From Shouchella xiaoxiensis (lineage in GTDB: Bacteria > Bacillota > Bacilli > Bacillales > Bacillaceae_D), in the NCBI RefSeq assembly GCF_016907895.1, contig NZ_JAFBCV010000004.1, positions 1-64,000 on the forward strand: a stretch of DNA of 64,000 bases, read 5' to 3'. Every line of letters starts with the position of its first letter. Positions within the stretch are counted from its first letter, which is position 1. This document shows positions 18,090 to 27,994 of this stretch, piece by piece. The position numbers and the translations under genes were made by a program. The notes beneath the pieces are model-generated. The model did no database searches. It saw only the letters and a list, made by a program, of their open reading frames with translations, and had not been told where the DNA came from.

Positions 18090-18215
18090 TAGGTGCAGTT
18101 GCCTCCTTAACTATGTACAAAAAATAAATTCCATTTGTAAGTATGCATTTAATCGGAAAAACAATCAAGCTTATAAACTTTTTCTTCCATATATATAGAC
18201 TATCCTCAAATATAG

Positions 18216-18285
18216 TTTTGTCGCAAAGGATGCGACGAAATTGTATTTTCCTTTTATTGAAGGGCACCCTAAACAACGTTACCAT
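18216..18285 (+). promoter_or_regulatory. Candidate MtlR operator and mtl promoter
   Basis: A dyad at 18216-18240 (TTTTGTCGCA and TGCGACGAAA around 5 nt, one mismatch) lies just upstream of TTGAAG (18257-18262), 17 bp and TACCAT (18280-18285). An inverted repeat upstream of the -35 box fits activation by MtlR, the PRD regulator encoded in this operon. This is inferred from position. Confidence 0.5.
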
Positions 18286-18325
18286 ACGATTAACGTTATA
18301 TACGTAGGAAAAGGAGGAAAGCAGG

Positions 18326-20050
18326 ATGGCTGAAAAAAAGAGCGTCCGCTCTCGTGTACAAAAATTTGGTAGTAATTTAAGCAGCATGATCATGCCTAAC
18401 ATTGGTGCGTTTATTGCTTGGGGGATATTAACGGCTATTGCCGTTCCAACAGGACTTGACCTGTTTCAAAACTTTGTTGATCCAATGATTTTATACTTGC
18501 TTCCATTATTGATTGCTTTTACAGGCGGAAGAATGATTCACGATTTTCGTGGAGGTGTAGTTGGGGCAACTGCTGTAATGGGTGTTATTGTCGCTGCTGA
18601 TATACCAATGTTCATTGGGGCTATGATTATGGGTCCTCTTGGAGGATATGCGGTTAAGAAATTTGATCAATTCATGGATGGAAGAATTCCACAAGGATTC
18701 GAAATGCTTGTAAACAATTTCTCAGCAGGGATTATTGGTGCTGTTTTGGCGCTATTTGGTTCAGTTGCAGTTGGTCCTCTTGTTGCAGGCTTTACAAACG
18801 TTTTAGAACTTGGTGTTGATGCAATTATAAGTATCGGGGCATTACCATTAGTTTCCTTATTTATAGAACCTGCGAAAATTTTATTTCTAAATAATGCCAT
18901 AAATCATGGTGTTATAGGGCCGATCGCTGCAGGTCAAGCAGCAGAAACTGGGAAGTCTATCCTTTATTTACTGGAAGCGAATCCTGGTCCAGGTATGGGG
19001 ATACTATTAGCGTTTATGATTTTTGGTAAAGGAGCTGCTAGAGGCTCATCTTACGGAGCTGGAATTATTCACTTTTTTGGAGGAATCCATGAAATTTACT
19101 TTCCGTATGTACTAATGAAACCTCTCTTAATTATTGCTGCTATCTTTGGTGGTATGGGTGGAATTTTTACCCTAACCATTTTTGAAGCGGGGCTTGTAAG
19201 TGTACCTTCGCCTGGAAGTGTTATTTCAATTTTATTACTTACGGCATCGGGTAGTTATGTAGGTGTTATACTTAGTATTCTTGTTGCCACAGCAATCTCA
19301 TTTGCTATAGCTTCTTTAATCTTAAAATTTGACCGAAAAGGTGAAGAAGAAAACCTTGAAGAAGCTCAAGCTAAGATGCAGGATATGAAAGGAAAGAAAT
19401 CATCAGCTATTGCTACAGTAAACAATCCTGAAGCAGGACAAAACGCATATGCAAATGTCTCAACCATTATCTTTGCTTGCGATGCAGGCATGGGTTCAAG
19501 TGCAATGGGCGCTTCAATTATGAAGGATCGCGTGAAAAAAGCTGGAGTTGAAGATGTTTCTGTATCAAACACATCAATTAGTAACATCCCTGATAACGCC
19601 GATCTTGTCATTACACACAAAGATTTAACAGATCGTGCGAAGCAAAAACGTCCAAATGCCATTCATGTATCTGTAGATAATTTTATGAATAGCCCGCGCT
19701 ATAATGAAATTATTGAGGAACTTCAATCTGCTAAAGCTGAACCAACAGAAACGGAAGAGCACGCTAAAGCTGAGAATGTAGAAAAAATCATCTTTGCATG
19801 TGATGCTGGAATGGGTTCAAGCGCAATGGGAGCCTCACTTTTAAAAGACAAGTTTAAAAAAGCAGGTATTACGGGTATATCTGTAACGAATACCGCAATT
19901 AGTTCAATTCCTTCTGACGCAGATATTGTGATTACCCATAAGGATTTAACGGATCGTGCCAAACAAAAGCTTCCAAATGCCGAACATATTTCCGTTGAGA
20001 ATTTTATGAACAGCCCTCGTTATCAAGAATTGATTGAGCGGTTAAAATAA
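18326..20050 (+). CDS. mtlA: Mannitol PTS permease EIICB with a second IIB domain
   Basis: Takes up and phosphorylates mannitol. Of 574 residues, about 1-345 are the membrane IIC domain (GGIHEIYFPYVLMKP substrate motif). A IIB domain follows with phospho-cysteine C385 (FACDAGMGSS), and a second, near-identical IIB domain has C492. Single-IIB MtlA proteins are about 470-480 residues. The two IIB copies share most residues and are joined by a Glu/Ala-rich linker. The start follows AAAGGAGGAAAGC. First gene of mtlA-mtlR-mtlF-mtlD. Confidence 0.93.
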   Translation: MAEKKSVRSRVQKFGSNLSSMIMPNIGAFIAWGILTAIAVPTGLDLFQNFVDPMILYLLPLLIAFTGGRMIHDFRGGVVGATAVMGVIVAADIPMFIGAMIMGPLGGYAVKKFDQFMDGRIPQGFEMLVNNFSAGIIGAVLALFGSVAVGPLVAGFTNVLELGVDAIISIGALPLVSLFIEPAKILFLNNAINHGVIGPIAAGQAAETGKSILYLLEANPGPGMGILLAFMIFGKGAARGSSYGAGIIHFFGGIHEIYFPYVLMKPLLIIAAIFGGMGGIFTLTIFEAGLVSVPSPGSVISILLLTASGSYVGVILSILVATAISFAIASLILKFDRKGEEENLEEAQAKMQDMKGKKSSAIATVNNPEAGQNAYANVSTIIFACDAGMGSSAMGASIMKDRVKKAGVEDVSVSNTSISNIPDNADLVITHKDLTDRAKQKRPNAIHVSVDNFMNSPRYNEIIEELQSAKAEPTETEEHAKAENVEKIIFACDAGMGSSAMGASLLKDKFKKAGITGISVTNTAISSIPSDADIVITHKDLTDRAKQKLPNAEHISVENFMNSPRYQELIERLK

Positions 20051-20055
20051 ATGAT

Positions 20056-20084
20056 AGCATCCCCGATTTCGGGGGTGCTCTCTG
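20056..20084 (+). terminator. Hairpin after mtlA
   Basis: Stem AGCATCCCCGA with its complement (ends 20079), then a T-rich but interrupted tail. Probably an attenuating terminator that lowers mtlR-F-D expression relative to mtlA. Confidence 0.55.
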
Positions 20085-20108
20085 TTTTATGTGTAAGGGG
20101 ATCTGTCT

Positions 20109-22166
20109 ATGTTCATAACGGCAAGAGAACGTATAGTGCTAACAATCTTATTAGATAATGAGCAAGGATTACTTGCAAGAGAGTTAGCAAAAGCTGCTTC
20201 AGTAAGTGTAAGAACGATTCAAAGAGACTTACGCAGTTTGGATCGGTTGCTTTCTTCATATGATCTAACATTGGTGCGTGCCCCGTTGCTTACCCTTAAA
20301 GGAACTGAAGCGGCAAAACGCCACTTACGTCTGGATATTGCAGAACAAAGACATCAAGATTTTACGAGTGAAGAGCGGATTAGCCTGCTAATCGCACAGC
20401 TACTTGATTCAAAAGAGCCGATCAAGTTATATACACTGGCGAGGGAATTAAATGTAACTTCAGCAACCGTAGGAGCCGATCTGACGAAAGCGGAAGAATG
20501 GCTTCACTCTTTTGGGATTGAATTAATTCGAAAACGGGGATATGGAATTGAAGTTCATGGAACAGAGACGGCGATCCGCCGCGCAATGTCCAGTATACTG
20601 TCTGAGCACTTAACAGAGGAAACGTTTTATCAAGCGGTCTATTCAGGTGAAATGGAAAAAGAAGTGGCAAATCGGTTGCTTCATTTCGTTGATTTACAAA
20701 CCATTCGCTTGGTTCAATTGACGCTTGCTAAATTAAAGCAAGATAAATTTCCGCAGATAACCGATCAATCCTATATTGCTCTTGTGGTTCATGTCACACT
20801 TGCAATAGAGCGTATAAAAAAAGGCGAGCAAATTCAAATGGATCAAGACCAGCTACATGTGCTTGAGCTTGAAGAAATCTTGCCAGTTGCTCAAAGCGTG
20901 GCGCATGCTCTTGAAGCACAGTTTGCCATTACAATTCCAAGAGAAGAAGTGGGCTATCTCATCATGCATTTACGTGGTGCTCGCACATTAAACCCTTTTG
21001 GCGAAAAAGCCGGAAATGCTGAATTGACGTTTCGTTTAAGAAATCTTATTTCGGGGATGGAACAGCAACTTGAGGTTCGGTTCAATGAACCGTCTTTTTT
21101 TCAAGGTCTACTTGCTCATTTAACACCGGCTCTTTATCGGGTTAATCAAGAGATGAAGATTTACAACCCTCTACTAGAGCGAATTCAATTGGAATACCCT
21201 AGTTTGTTTGCTGCAACAAAAAAACAAGCAAATATAGCATTTGCACCAATTGTATTACCAGACGAAGAAATTGGTTTTTTGACGTTGCATTTTGGAGCCG
21301 TTTTAACACGACAAAGTAGTCCTGCTTCGTTGTCAGCACTAGTCGTGTGTTCGAGCGGTATTGGCTCAGCAAAGATGCTTTCCAGTCGAATAAAGCAAGA
21401 ATTTGCAGAAGTAACATCAATTACGATTGCCTCATTATTTGAGCTTGATCAGTATGATCCTGAGACATTTGATTTGTTTATTTCTACCGTTAACTTTGAT
21501 AAAAGTAAAGGCGCAATCCATGTAAGTCCTGTTTTAACACAAGCAGAAGTGACTCTGATTCGCTCTTTTATTGAGTCGCAATCAAAGAATCATATGTCAA
21601 TGACGGCTCCAACTCTCATAAGAGAACATGATGAGTGTGTTGCGTTTCATGAAATAACTGCTATGAGCCGATTTATTCAAGCATTGCTTGAATCTGTCAT
21701 TGAGATTAAAAGCACCAATCTTCAGGAAGGCGTTCTAGAAGTGTGCGGCCTTTTGGAAGCGTCGGGAGCGATTACCCACGCGGAGCACGTTTACCATGCA
21801 TTGCTTGCGAGGGAAAAGCTGGGAGGGTTAGCAATACCGGGAGCTGAGCTAGCTTTGTATCACACAAGAACGAGTGATGTGATGAGGCCAATTTTCACGG
21901 TTGTTTCACTTACAAACAAAACAACCGTAGCCTCGATGGCGAGTGGAGAAGAAGAAATTTCACGTGTTCTCGTCATGTTAGCACCGGTTGATTTAAGTGA
22001 AGATAAGCTAGAATTCATGAGTTTCTTAAGTATCTTACTGATTGAATCAGAAGAACAAACGAATCTTTTTAAATCAGGATCTATAGAAACAATACAACAA
22101 GTTCTTGATCAAAGATGCCGGGAGTTTTTAGCCGCATATATTTCAAAAGGAGTGGAAGCAGAATGA
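20109..22166 (+). CDS. mtlR: Mannitol operon activator MtlR (PRD regulator)
   Basis: A 685-residue transcription activator controlled by PTS phosphorylation. In order: N-terminal winged HTH (about 1-60), second HTH (about 85-145), PRD1 and PRD2 (about 190-405, the second with GYLIMHLRGA and IGFLTLHFGA), a IIB-Gat-like domain with a cysteine at about residue 414 (VVCSSGIGSAKM), and a C-terminal IIA-Mtl-like domain (about 535-680). Its stop overlaps the mtlF start by 4 nt. Confidence 0.93.
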   Translation: MFITARERIVLTILLDNEQGLLARELAKAASVSVRTIQRDLRSLDRLLSSYDLTLVRAPLLTLKGTEAAKRHLRLDIAEQRHQDFTSEERISLLIAQLLDSKEPIKLYTLARELNVTSATVGADLTKAEEWLHSFGIELIRKRGYGIEVHGTETAIRRAMSSILSEHLTEETFYQAVYSGEMEKEVANRLLHFVDLQTIRLVQLTLAKLKQDKFPQITDQSYIALVVHVTLAIERIKKGEQIQMDQDQLHVLELEEILPVAQSVAHALEAQFAITIPREEVGYLIMHLRGARTLNPFGEKAGNAELTFRLRNLISGMEQQLEVRFNEPSFFQGLLAHLTPALYRVNQEMKIYNPLLERIQLEYPSLFAATKKQANIAFAPIVLPDEEIGFLTLHFGAVLTRQSSPASLSALVVCSSGIGSAKMLSSRIKQEFAEVTSITIASLFELDQYDPETFDLFISTVNFDKSKGAIHVSPVLTQAEVTLIRSFIESQSKNHMSMTAPTLIREHDECVAFHEITAMSRFIQALLESVIEIKSTNLQEGVLEVCGLLEASGAITHAEHVYHALLAREKLGGLAIPGAELALYHTRTSDVMRPIFTVVSLTNKTTVASMASGEEEISRVLVMLAPVDLSEDKLEFMSFLSILLIESEEQTNLFKSGSIETIQQVLDQRCREFLAAYISKGVEAE

Positions 22167-22594
22167 GCATTTTAAAAGAAGAAAATATTAAGCTAAATGT
22201 ACAAGTTGCAACAAAAGAGGAAGCGATTAGACAAGCAGGTGAACTGTTAGCACAACAAGGCTATATCAGTGAGCAATATATTGATAAAATGTTTGAACGT
22301 GAAGACGTAACTTCTACCTATATGGGGAATCTGCTGGCGATTCCTCATGGTACTGAAGATGCCCGTGATCAAGTAAAATCATCTGGATTATCCATTCAGC
22401 TATTAGAAAATGAGTTGAATTGGGATGGAAACCCTGTCCAACTCGTTATAGGAATTGCTGGTAAAGGAAATGAGCATTTAGAAATCCTTTCTAAGATAGC
22501 AATCGCTTGTTCAGAGGAAGAGAACGTACGTCAATTAGTAAAAGCTAAAACGGCGAAAGAAGTAGTAGACTTCTTTTCCGAGGTAGCTGAGTAA
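22163..22594 (+). CDS. mtlF: Mannitol-specific PTS EIIA
   Basis: A 143-residue IIA protein that carries phosphate from HPr to the IIB domain(s) of MtlA, with the phospho-histidine in LAIPHGTEDA. The ATG at 22163 follows AAAAGGAGTGGAAGCAGA and overlaps the mtlR end; the open frame upstream belongs to mtlR in another phase. Its stop overlaps the mtlD start (TAATG). Confidence 0.94.
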   Translation: MSILKEENIKLNVQVATKEEAIRQAGELLAQQGYISEQYIDKMFEREDVTSTYMGNLLAIPHGTEDARDQVKSSGLSIQLLENELNWDGNPVQLVIGIAGKGNEHLEILSKIAIACSEEENVRQLVKAKTAKEVVDFFSEVAE

Positions 22595-23721
22595 TGAGGG
22601 CTGTTCATTTTGGCGCTGGAAATATTGGAAGAGGATTTATTGGAGCTGTACTTTCAGAGGCCGGTTATGACGTTCTTTTTTCTGATGTAAATGAAGCGGT
22701 TATTCAAGCATTAAATGATCGACGTGAGTACACGGTCACAACAGCTGCTGAAGAAAAGCAACAGTTTACTGTCACTAATGTAAGTGGAGTAAACAGTCAA
22801 ACAAATGAGACTAAGCTTATTGAGGCAATCGCTGAAGCGGATGTTATTACAACAGCAGTCGGCCCGACAATTCTGCCATTGATCGCGAAAACCATTGCAA
22901 AAGGCTTAAGTGCACGCAGCTCAGATACGTTCGTAAATGTTATTGCGTGTGAAAATGCAATTCGAGCTACATCGCAGTTAAAGAAATTAATCTTTGAACA
23001 GCTCTCCGCTGAAGAACAAACAAAAGTCGAGACGATTACGGGCTTCGCGGATGCTGCGGTTGATCGAATTGTCCCAAATGTTCAATCAGATGATGTGCTA
23101 GCTGTAACAGTAGAACCGTTTTTTGAATGGGTAGTAGAACAGCCTTCCCTTAAAGGCACGAATGTCTCGCTAGGACAGGCCAAACTCGTTGAAGATCTTA
23201 ACCCATTTATTGAACGGAAGTTATTTACGGTTAATACAGGACACGCAGTTGCAGCGTATGCTGGTTTTCAAGCTGGAAAGAAAACAATTAAAGAATCACT
23301 GCGAGACTCATATATCAAACACCGTGTTCGAGGAGCTTTAAACGAAACGAAAACAATCCTAGTAGACGTATATGGATTTGACGCGGACGAGCATGAGGCG
23401 TATATTGATAAAATTATTTCTCGATTTGAAAATCCCTATTTGGAAGACCTGGTGGAGCGGGTTGGTCGAGGTCCAATTCGTAAACTAGGCGCGCAAGATA
23501 GACTTGTTAAACCAGCAAAACAATTAGCAGAGAAAGGCTTTCACCCCGAAGCGTTAATTGAATCGATTTATGACGCGCTTCACTTTTATGTTGAAGGTGA
23601 TCAAGAAAGTGAGACGTTAAAGCAACTTATCGAAGAGCACGGAATCATAGGAGCTTTTCAAGAAGTAAGTGGTGTTGAAGGAGATCATCCACTTATAAAG
23701 ATGCTAGAAAAAAGATTATAA
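22594..23721 (+). CDS. mtlD: Mannitol-1-phosphate 5-dehydrogenase
   Basis: Oxidises mannitol-1-phosphate to fructose-6-phosphate with NAD. It has 375 residues, beginning MRAVHFGAGNIGRGFIG (NAD-binding) with the polyol-dehydrogenase core ERKLFTVNTGHAVAAYAG. Translational coupling to mtlF comes from a 1 nt overlap. Last gene of the operon, followed by a strong terminator. Confidence 0.96.
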   Translation: MRAVHFGAGNIGRGFIGAVLSEAGYDVLFSDVNEAVIQALNDRREYTVTTAAEEKQQFTVTNVSGVNSQTNETKLIEAIAEADVITTAVGPTILPLIAKTIAKGLSARSSDTFVNVIACENAIRATSQLKKLIFEQLSAEEQTKVETITGFADAAVDRIVPNVQSDDVLAVTVEPFFEWVVEQPSLKGTNVSLGQAKLVEDLNPFIERKLFTVNTGHAVAAYAGFQAGKKTIKESLRDSYIKHRVRGALNETKTILVDVYGFDADEHEAYIDKIISRFENPYLEDLVERVGRGPIRKLGAQDRLVKPAKQLAEKGFHPEALIESIYDALHFYVEGDQESETLKQLIEEHGIIGAFQEVSGVEGDHPLIKMLEKRL

Positions 23722-23724
23722 GTC

Positions 23725-23760
23725 AAAAAACGTTGGTTACTTAAGAACCAACGTTTTTTT
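23725..23760. terminator. Bidirectional terminator mtlD/yumC
   Basis: Stem AAAAACGTTGGTT with its complement around a short loop, A-run before and T-run after. Confidence 0.85.
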
Positions 23761-23762
23761 AT

Positions 23763-24755
23763 CTAAAATAAGCTTGTAGAGTGACCTGGGAATACACGTG
23801 CTTTAGGGTCGATGTAAACTTTTGCATTATTAACAGCTGTAGGTGCTTCACCGAACCCAGTTGCGATTAATTTTACTTTGCCGTCGTACGTGCTTACATC
23901 TCCAGCGGCGTAAACACCGGGAATATTCGTTTCCATCTTCGAATTTACTTGGATTGCATTTTTTAAGATATCCAAATTCCATTCTTTTATTGGGCCAAGC
24001 GTCGATACGAAGCCAAATGTCACAACAACATCGTCCACTTCAATGGTTTCCTTTTCATCTCCTTTTACCTTTTGGAACGTGATAGAGGAAACAGCATGTT
24101 CATCTCCATGAAGTTCGGTTGTTTCATATGGCGTCAAGACTCGAACGGTTGAATTGTTTAACAGTTCAACACTATGCTCATGTGCTCTGAAAGCATCTCT
24201 CCTGTGAACAAGCGTCACTTCTTTTGCAATCGGTTCAAGCATGAGTGCCCAGTCAACTGCAGAATCGCCTCCCCCAATTACAACAACTCGCTTCCCTGTG
24301 AATGCGGATAAATCACGAATGAAGTAGTGAATATTTTTGTCTTCATAAAAATCCGCTTTTTCAACTTGGAGTTTACGAGGAGCAAAAGCACCAGCACCGG
24401 CAGTAATAAGGACTGCTTTGGAATAATGCGTTTGTTTATCCGTAGTTAGTGTAAACGATTCGTCCTCTTCTTTTGTTAACGTCTGTACAGCTTCTTCTAA
24501 TACGAGTGTAGGATTGAATTGTTGAGCTTGCGCTGCCAATTGGTCCACCAAATCCTGTGCTTTTACTTTTGGAAAACCGGCTACATCATAAATATATTTA
24601 TCAGGGTAAAGAGCAGAAAGTTGTCCACCTAATTGGGGCATACTTTCAATAACCTTTACTTTCATTTGACGCATACCTGCATAAAACGCGGCAAAAAGTC
24701 CAGATGGGCCGCCGCCAATAATAGTTAAATCGTATAAATCCTTATGTTCGTGCAA
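23763..24755 (-). CDS. yumC: Ferredoxin--NADP(+) reductase, thioredoxin-reductase type (YumC)
   Basis: A 330-residue flavoprotein passing electrons between NADPH and ferredoxin/flavodoxin. It has FAD-binding [20 protein letters not shown]-binding [17 protein letters not shown] and the C-terminal [33 protein letters not shown], but no CxxC disulfide, as expected for this reductase class. The start is a TTG at 24755 after GGGGGTG, giving the same length as B. subtilis YumC; the longer frame adds unrelated residues. Confidence 0.93.
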   Translation of the reverse strand: MHEHKDLYDLTIIGGGPSGLFAAFYAGMRQMKVKVIESMPQLGGQLSALYPDKYIYDVAGFPKVKAQDLVDQLAAQAQQFNPTLVLEEAVQTLTKEEDESFTLTTDKQTHYSKAVLITAGAGAFAPRKLQVEKADFYEDKNIHYFIRDLSAFTGKRVVVIGGGDSAVDWALMLEPIAKEVTLVHRRDAFRAHEHSVELLNNSTVRVLTPYETTELHGDEHAVSSITFQKVKGDEKETIEVDDVVVTFGFVSTLGPIKEWNLDILKNAIQVNSKMETNIPGVYAAGDVSTYDGKVKLIATGFGEAPTAVNNAKVYIDPKARVFPGHSTSLF

Positions 24756-24989
24756 GATTGCTACACCCCCGAGAGTATTGAGATCCTTTCTCATTATACA
24801 TGGAGGACGAAACAAATACAAAGACCTTGAAACAGGAAATTTTTTTGCAGATTGGAGTTGAATTTTGATGAAAAAACAACTATCATTAGAGTGTTAGATC
24901 ATATGACGATTTTTTGAACGAGAACGTGAAATAAATCACAAACATAAGCAGCTGTTTAAACTAAACTAAGATAATTGGAAGTGATTAGA

Positions 24990-26192
24990 GTGAACAAAGC
25001 AAAGATTGTTATTGTAGGCGCTGGATATGGTGGTATGAATACTGCCGTCACGCTTTCAAAGAAGATGGGCCATAATGAAGCCTCAATTACATTGGTCAAT
25101 AAGCATGATTACCACTATCAAACAACCTGGTTGCACGAACCAGCAGCAGGAACGATGGATCCAGATCGCACTCGTGTAAAGATTTCTGATGTGCTTAACA
25201 CAAATAAAGTGAATTTCGTTCAAGATGAAGTATTAGAAATTAAAACAGAAGACAAGAAAGTCATTTTAAAAGAGGGCGAATTGGAGTACGATTATTTAGT
25301 TGTTTCTTTAGGTGCAACAGCAGAAACATTCGGTATTCCAGGCGTACATGAACATGCATTCACAAAATGGACGCTTAATGGCGCTCGTCAAGTAAAAGAC
25401 CATATTGATGCTCAATTTGCAAATTATAACAATACCGATGATCAGCATGAAGGACTATTAACGTTTATCGTAGCAGGTGCCGGATTCACTGGTATTGAAT
25501 TTATTGGCGAATTATCTGAGCGAATCCCAGAACTATGCAAAACGTATGATGTTCCGCGTGAAAAAGTACGCCTATTTGTAGTTGAAGCGGCACCAAGTGC
25601 TTTGCCAGGATTTGACCCTGAGCTTGTAGAATACGGCATGAATTTATTGGAAAGCCGTGGAGTAGAGTTTAAGATTAACACACCAATTAAAGAAGTAACG
25701 TCAACTGGAGTTATTGTTGGTGAAGGCGAAGAAATTAAATCTGAAACAATCGTTTGGGCAACTGGAGTTCGAGGAAATCCAGTTATTGAAAAATCCGGCT
25801 TTGAAGCCAATCGTGGTCGTGTAAAGGTAGATCCAGATTTACGTGCACCAGGATATGACGACGTATTTGTTATTGGTGACTGTGCGTTAATTATTAATGA
25901 AGAAATTAATCGCCCGTATCCTCCAACCGCTCAAATTGCTATGCAAATGGCAAAAACATGTGCCAACAATATTGTAACGCTAAACAAAGGCGGCTCTGGA
26001 CTAGAAAGCTTTAAGCCAGATATTAAAGGAACAGTTGCTTCATTAGGCGGAAAAGAAGCAATTGGGGTAGTTGGTTCCAAAAAGATCTATGGTGGAACAG
26101 CGAACTTTATGAAAAAAATGATTGATAACCGCGCTCTATTTGTTTTAGGTGGACCAATGCTTGCGTTGAAAAAAGGGAAATTCCCTTTGTAA
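24990..26192 (+). CDS. yumB: Type II NADH dehydrogenase YumB-like
   Basis: A 400-residue NDH-2 flavoprotein that oxidises NADH and reduces menaquinone at the membrane without pumping. It shows [14 protein letters not shown] (FAD), [17 protein letters not shown] (NADH) and [10 protein letters not shown], plus the quinone-region [16 protein letters not shown] at 24990 after GGAAGTGAT is the likely start. A second NDH-2 in the window is the TetR-linked YutJ, so the host has at least two. Confidence 0.93.
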   Translation: MNKAKIVIVGAGYGGMNTAVTLSKKMGHNEASITLVNKHDYHYQTTWLHEPAAGTMDPDRTRVKISDVLNTNKVNFVQDEVLEIKTEDKKVILKEGELEYDYLVVSLGATAETFGIPGVHEHAFTKWTLNGARQVKDHIDAQFANYNNTDDQHEGLLTFIVAGAGFTGIEFIGELSERIPELCKTYDVPREKVRLFVVEAAPSALPGFDPELVEYGMNLLESRGVEFKINTPIKEVTSTGVIVGEGEEIKSETIVWATGVRGNPVIEKSGFEANRGRVKVDPDLRAPGYDDVFVIGDCALIINEEINRPYPPTAQIAMQMAKTCANNIVTLNKGGSGLESFKPDIKGTVASLGGKEAIGVVGSKKIYGGTANFMKKMIDNRALFVLGGPMLALKKGKFPL

Positions 26193-26211
26193 GCAAGAGC
26201 GTTAATCAATG

Positions 26212-26243
26212 AGCAGCAGGGTGAAACCCTGCTGCTTCTTTTT
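26212..26243 (+). terminator. Terminator of yumB
   Basis: Stem AGCAGCAGGGT with its complement, loop GAA, then TTCTTTTT. Confidence 0.8.
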
Positions 26244-26312
26244 ATGAAAAGCAAGCAGTTGACTTAAGGAAGCGCTTTTTCGTAAACTAATGAATGAGTG
26301 GGAGGCATAGAC

Positions 26313-26639
26313 ATGGAAGATTTACATATTCTACAATTAGTTGTTTCGATTCTATTGTTTTTTATTTTATTTGCAGGCATTGGTTTTCTGTTAAACATGG
26401 TACTACGCTTAACGTGGATCATGGCAGTCATTTATCCCATTGTTGTGTTGTTTATAGTAAACCAAGAACCATATGGTCGTTTTTTTACAGAACCAGGTCA
26501 AGCGTTCTCGCTTTTATTTGAGCGTGTTGCGTCCTTGCACTTTGCTGATATCGTCATTTTAATTAGTGGTTTTCTTGGAGCAATTGCTGCGGGAATCATT
26601 ATGAAGCTTTTGCGAAAAGCTGGTTATCAAATGTTTTAA
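26313..26639 (+). CDS. yuiB: YuiB family membrane protein
   Basis: A 108-residue integral membrane protein with three hydrophobic segments (about residues 6-30, 32-48 and 75-98). It matches YuiB by position between yumB and yuiC and by length. The ATG at 26313 follows GGGAGG. Function unknown. Confidence 0.8.
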   Translation: MEDLHILQLVVSILLFFILFAGIGFLLNMVLRLTWIMAVIYPIVVLFIVNQEPYGRFFTEPGQAFSLLFERVASLHFADIVILISGFLGAIAAGIIMKLLRKAGYQMF

Positions 26640-26668
26640 CAGACTTTTAATAAGGTCTGTTTTTTTTG
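26639..26668 (+). terminator. Terminator of yuiB
   Basis: Stem ACAGACTT with AGGTCTGT (one G-T type mismatch region), loop TTAATA, then eight T. Confidence 0.75.
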
Positions 26669-26719
26669 CATATTGTCTCTCTTAATGGAAAAGCTGTAAG
26701 AGAGGAGTGTGACAGGTCA

Positions 26720-27343
26720 ATGCATTTGAATCATAAGATGAAGTGGTTATTTCGTGTAGGAATGAGTTTATTATTTATTGGGGCTGTGCTAGCAACCATT
26801 CACGTTTTCACAAATTTAACGTTTTCTCATTTTTATTCAACTGATAATGGTGTTAAGCGTATTACGACTTATGAGAAAGAAATTCCTGGAATTACGATAT
26901 CAACTTATTCACTTATGGAGCAAGAAATAGATCCAACAGAATTTGAACGTGTTTCAGTTATAGCGACTGGCTATACAGCAGGTATAGAATCTACTGGAAA
27001 AGGACCTGGAGACCCAGCTTACGGCATTACATTCTCAGGACTACCGGTATTGCGTGACGCATACTCGACTGTAGCGGCCGATCCAAACGTATTTCCAATT
27101 GGCACCGTTTTATTTATACCAGAGTATGGCTATGGTGTAGTCGCCGACACGGGGTCTCTCATTAAAGGAAATAAAATTGATTTGTATTACGAAACGGTGG
27201 AAGATGTTTTTAATGAGTGGGGCAAAAAAGAAGTAGAAGTTTATGTAATTCAAGAAGGAAACGGTACTCTAACTCAAGAACAGCTTGATGAATTTAATGC
27301 AGCCAACCAAATACATGGATTTAGAGAAAGTAGACGAACATGA
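26720..27343 (+). CDS. yuiC: 3D-domain protein YuiC
   Basis: A 207-residue protein with an N-terminal membrane anchor (about residues 9-31) and a C-terminal 3D domain: [26 protein letters not shown], then [34 protein letters not shown] with the three conserved aspartates. The fold is shared with MltA lytic transglycosylases, and B. subtilis YuiC is a peptidoglycan lytic transglycosylase linked to stationary phase. The ATG is about 12 nt from GGAG, a little far. Confidence 0.88.
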   Translation: MHLNHKMKWLFRVGMSLLFIGAVLATIHVFTNLTFSHFYSTDNGVKRITTYEKEIPGITISTYSLMEQEIDPTEFERVSVIATGYTAGIESTGKGPGDPAYGITFSGLPVLRDAYSTVAADPNVFPIGTVLFIPEYGYGVVADTGSLIKGNKIDLYYETVEDVFNEWGKKEVEVYVIQEGNGTLTQEQLDEFNAANQIHGFRESRRT

Positions 27344-27345
27344 AG

Positions 27346-27383
27346 AGACGGACAGGTCATGAATTGCCCTGTCCGTCTTTTTA
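27346..27383. terminator. Terminator between yuiC and yuiD
   Basis: An 11 bp perfect stem (27346-27356 with 27368-27378) followed by TTTTTA. Confidence 0.8.
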
Positions 27384-27390
27384 TATGTTT

Positions 27391-27858
27391 TTATCCAATT
27401 AAAGGATAAAGCGATAAGGAAAGAATGATTCCTAGAAGAGCTCCAAAAAACACCTCTATTGGTTGATGACCAAGTAATTCTTTTAATTTTTGTTCGTTTT
27501 CTTTTTTAGGCCATGTTTTCACTTCTTCAACTAACCGATTAAAATCCATCACGAGCTGATTTAAAACAGTGGCATGGTAACCAGCGTGTCGACGTACACC
27601 AGTTGCATCAAACATTACAATGATTCCAAGTACGGCTGAAACAGCAAACAATGATGAATCAAGACCATGTTCAATCGCAACAGCTGTTGAAAGTGCGGTC
27701 ACGGCTGCTGAGTGTGAACTAGGCATCCCACCCGTACTAGTGAATAGGGTTAAATCAATTTTTTTAGTAGCAAAAAAAGCGAGAGGAATCTTTATCAATT
27801 GCGCAAGAATGATCGCTATAAATGCCGCCCAGAGCGGGAAGTTTTGCAAAATCTCCAT
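27391..27858 (-). CDS. yuiD: YuiD, DUF212 membrane protein (PAP2-related)
   Basis: A 155-residue membrane protein of DUF212, distantly related to acid-phosphatase/vanadium peroxidases: GGMPSSHSAAVTALSTAVAIEHG carries the PSSH motif, and RRHAGYHATVLNQL a second histidine patch. Four hydrophobic segments are visible. Activity is unproven. The ATG follows GGAAGAA. Confidence 0.83.
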   Translation of the reverse strand: MEILQNFPLWAAFIAIILAQLIKIPLAFFATKKIDLTLFTSTGGMPSSHSAAVTALSTAVAIEHGLDSSLFAVSAVLGIIVMFDATGVRRHAGYHATVLNQLVMDFNRLVEEVKTWPKKENEQKLKELLGHQPIEVFFGALLGIILSLSLYPLIG

Positions 27859-27943
27859 GGTTTCTTCCTTTCGCTAATCGTCGTTTGTCGTTTCCTCAGT
27901 ATAACATATGAAGAATGAGATTTCCTTCTAAGGCCTTTACATT

Positions 27944-27972
27944 TTGGAACGTATTTTAAGCCGTGCTATACT
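27944..27972 (+). promoter_or_regulatory. Promoter of pepA
   Basis: TTGGAA (27944-27949), 17 bp, TATACT (27967-27972), 22 nt upstream of the pepA ATG. Confidence 0.6.
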
Positions 27973-27994
27973 AGGTTTGAAGGGAGATGTAAGA

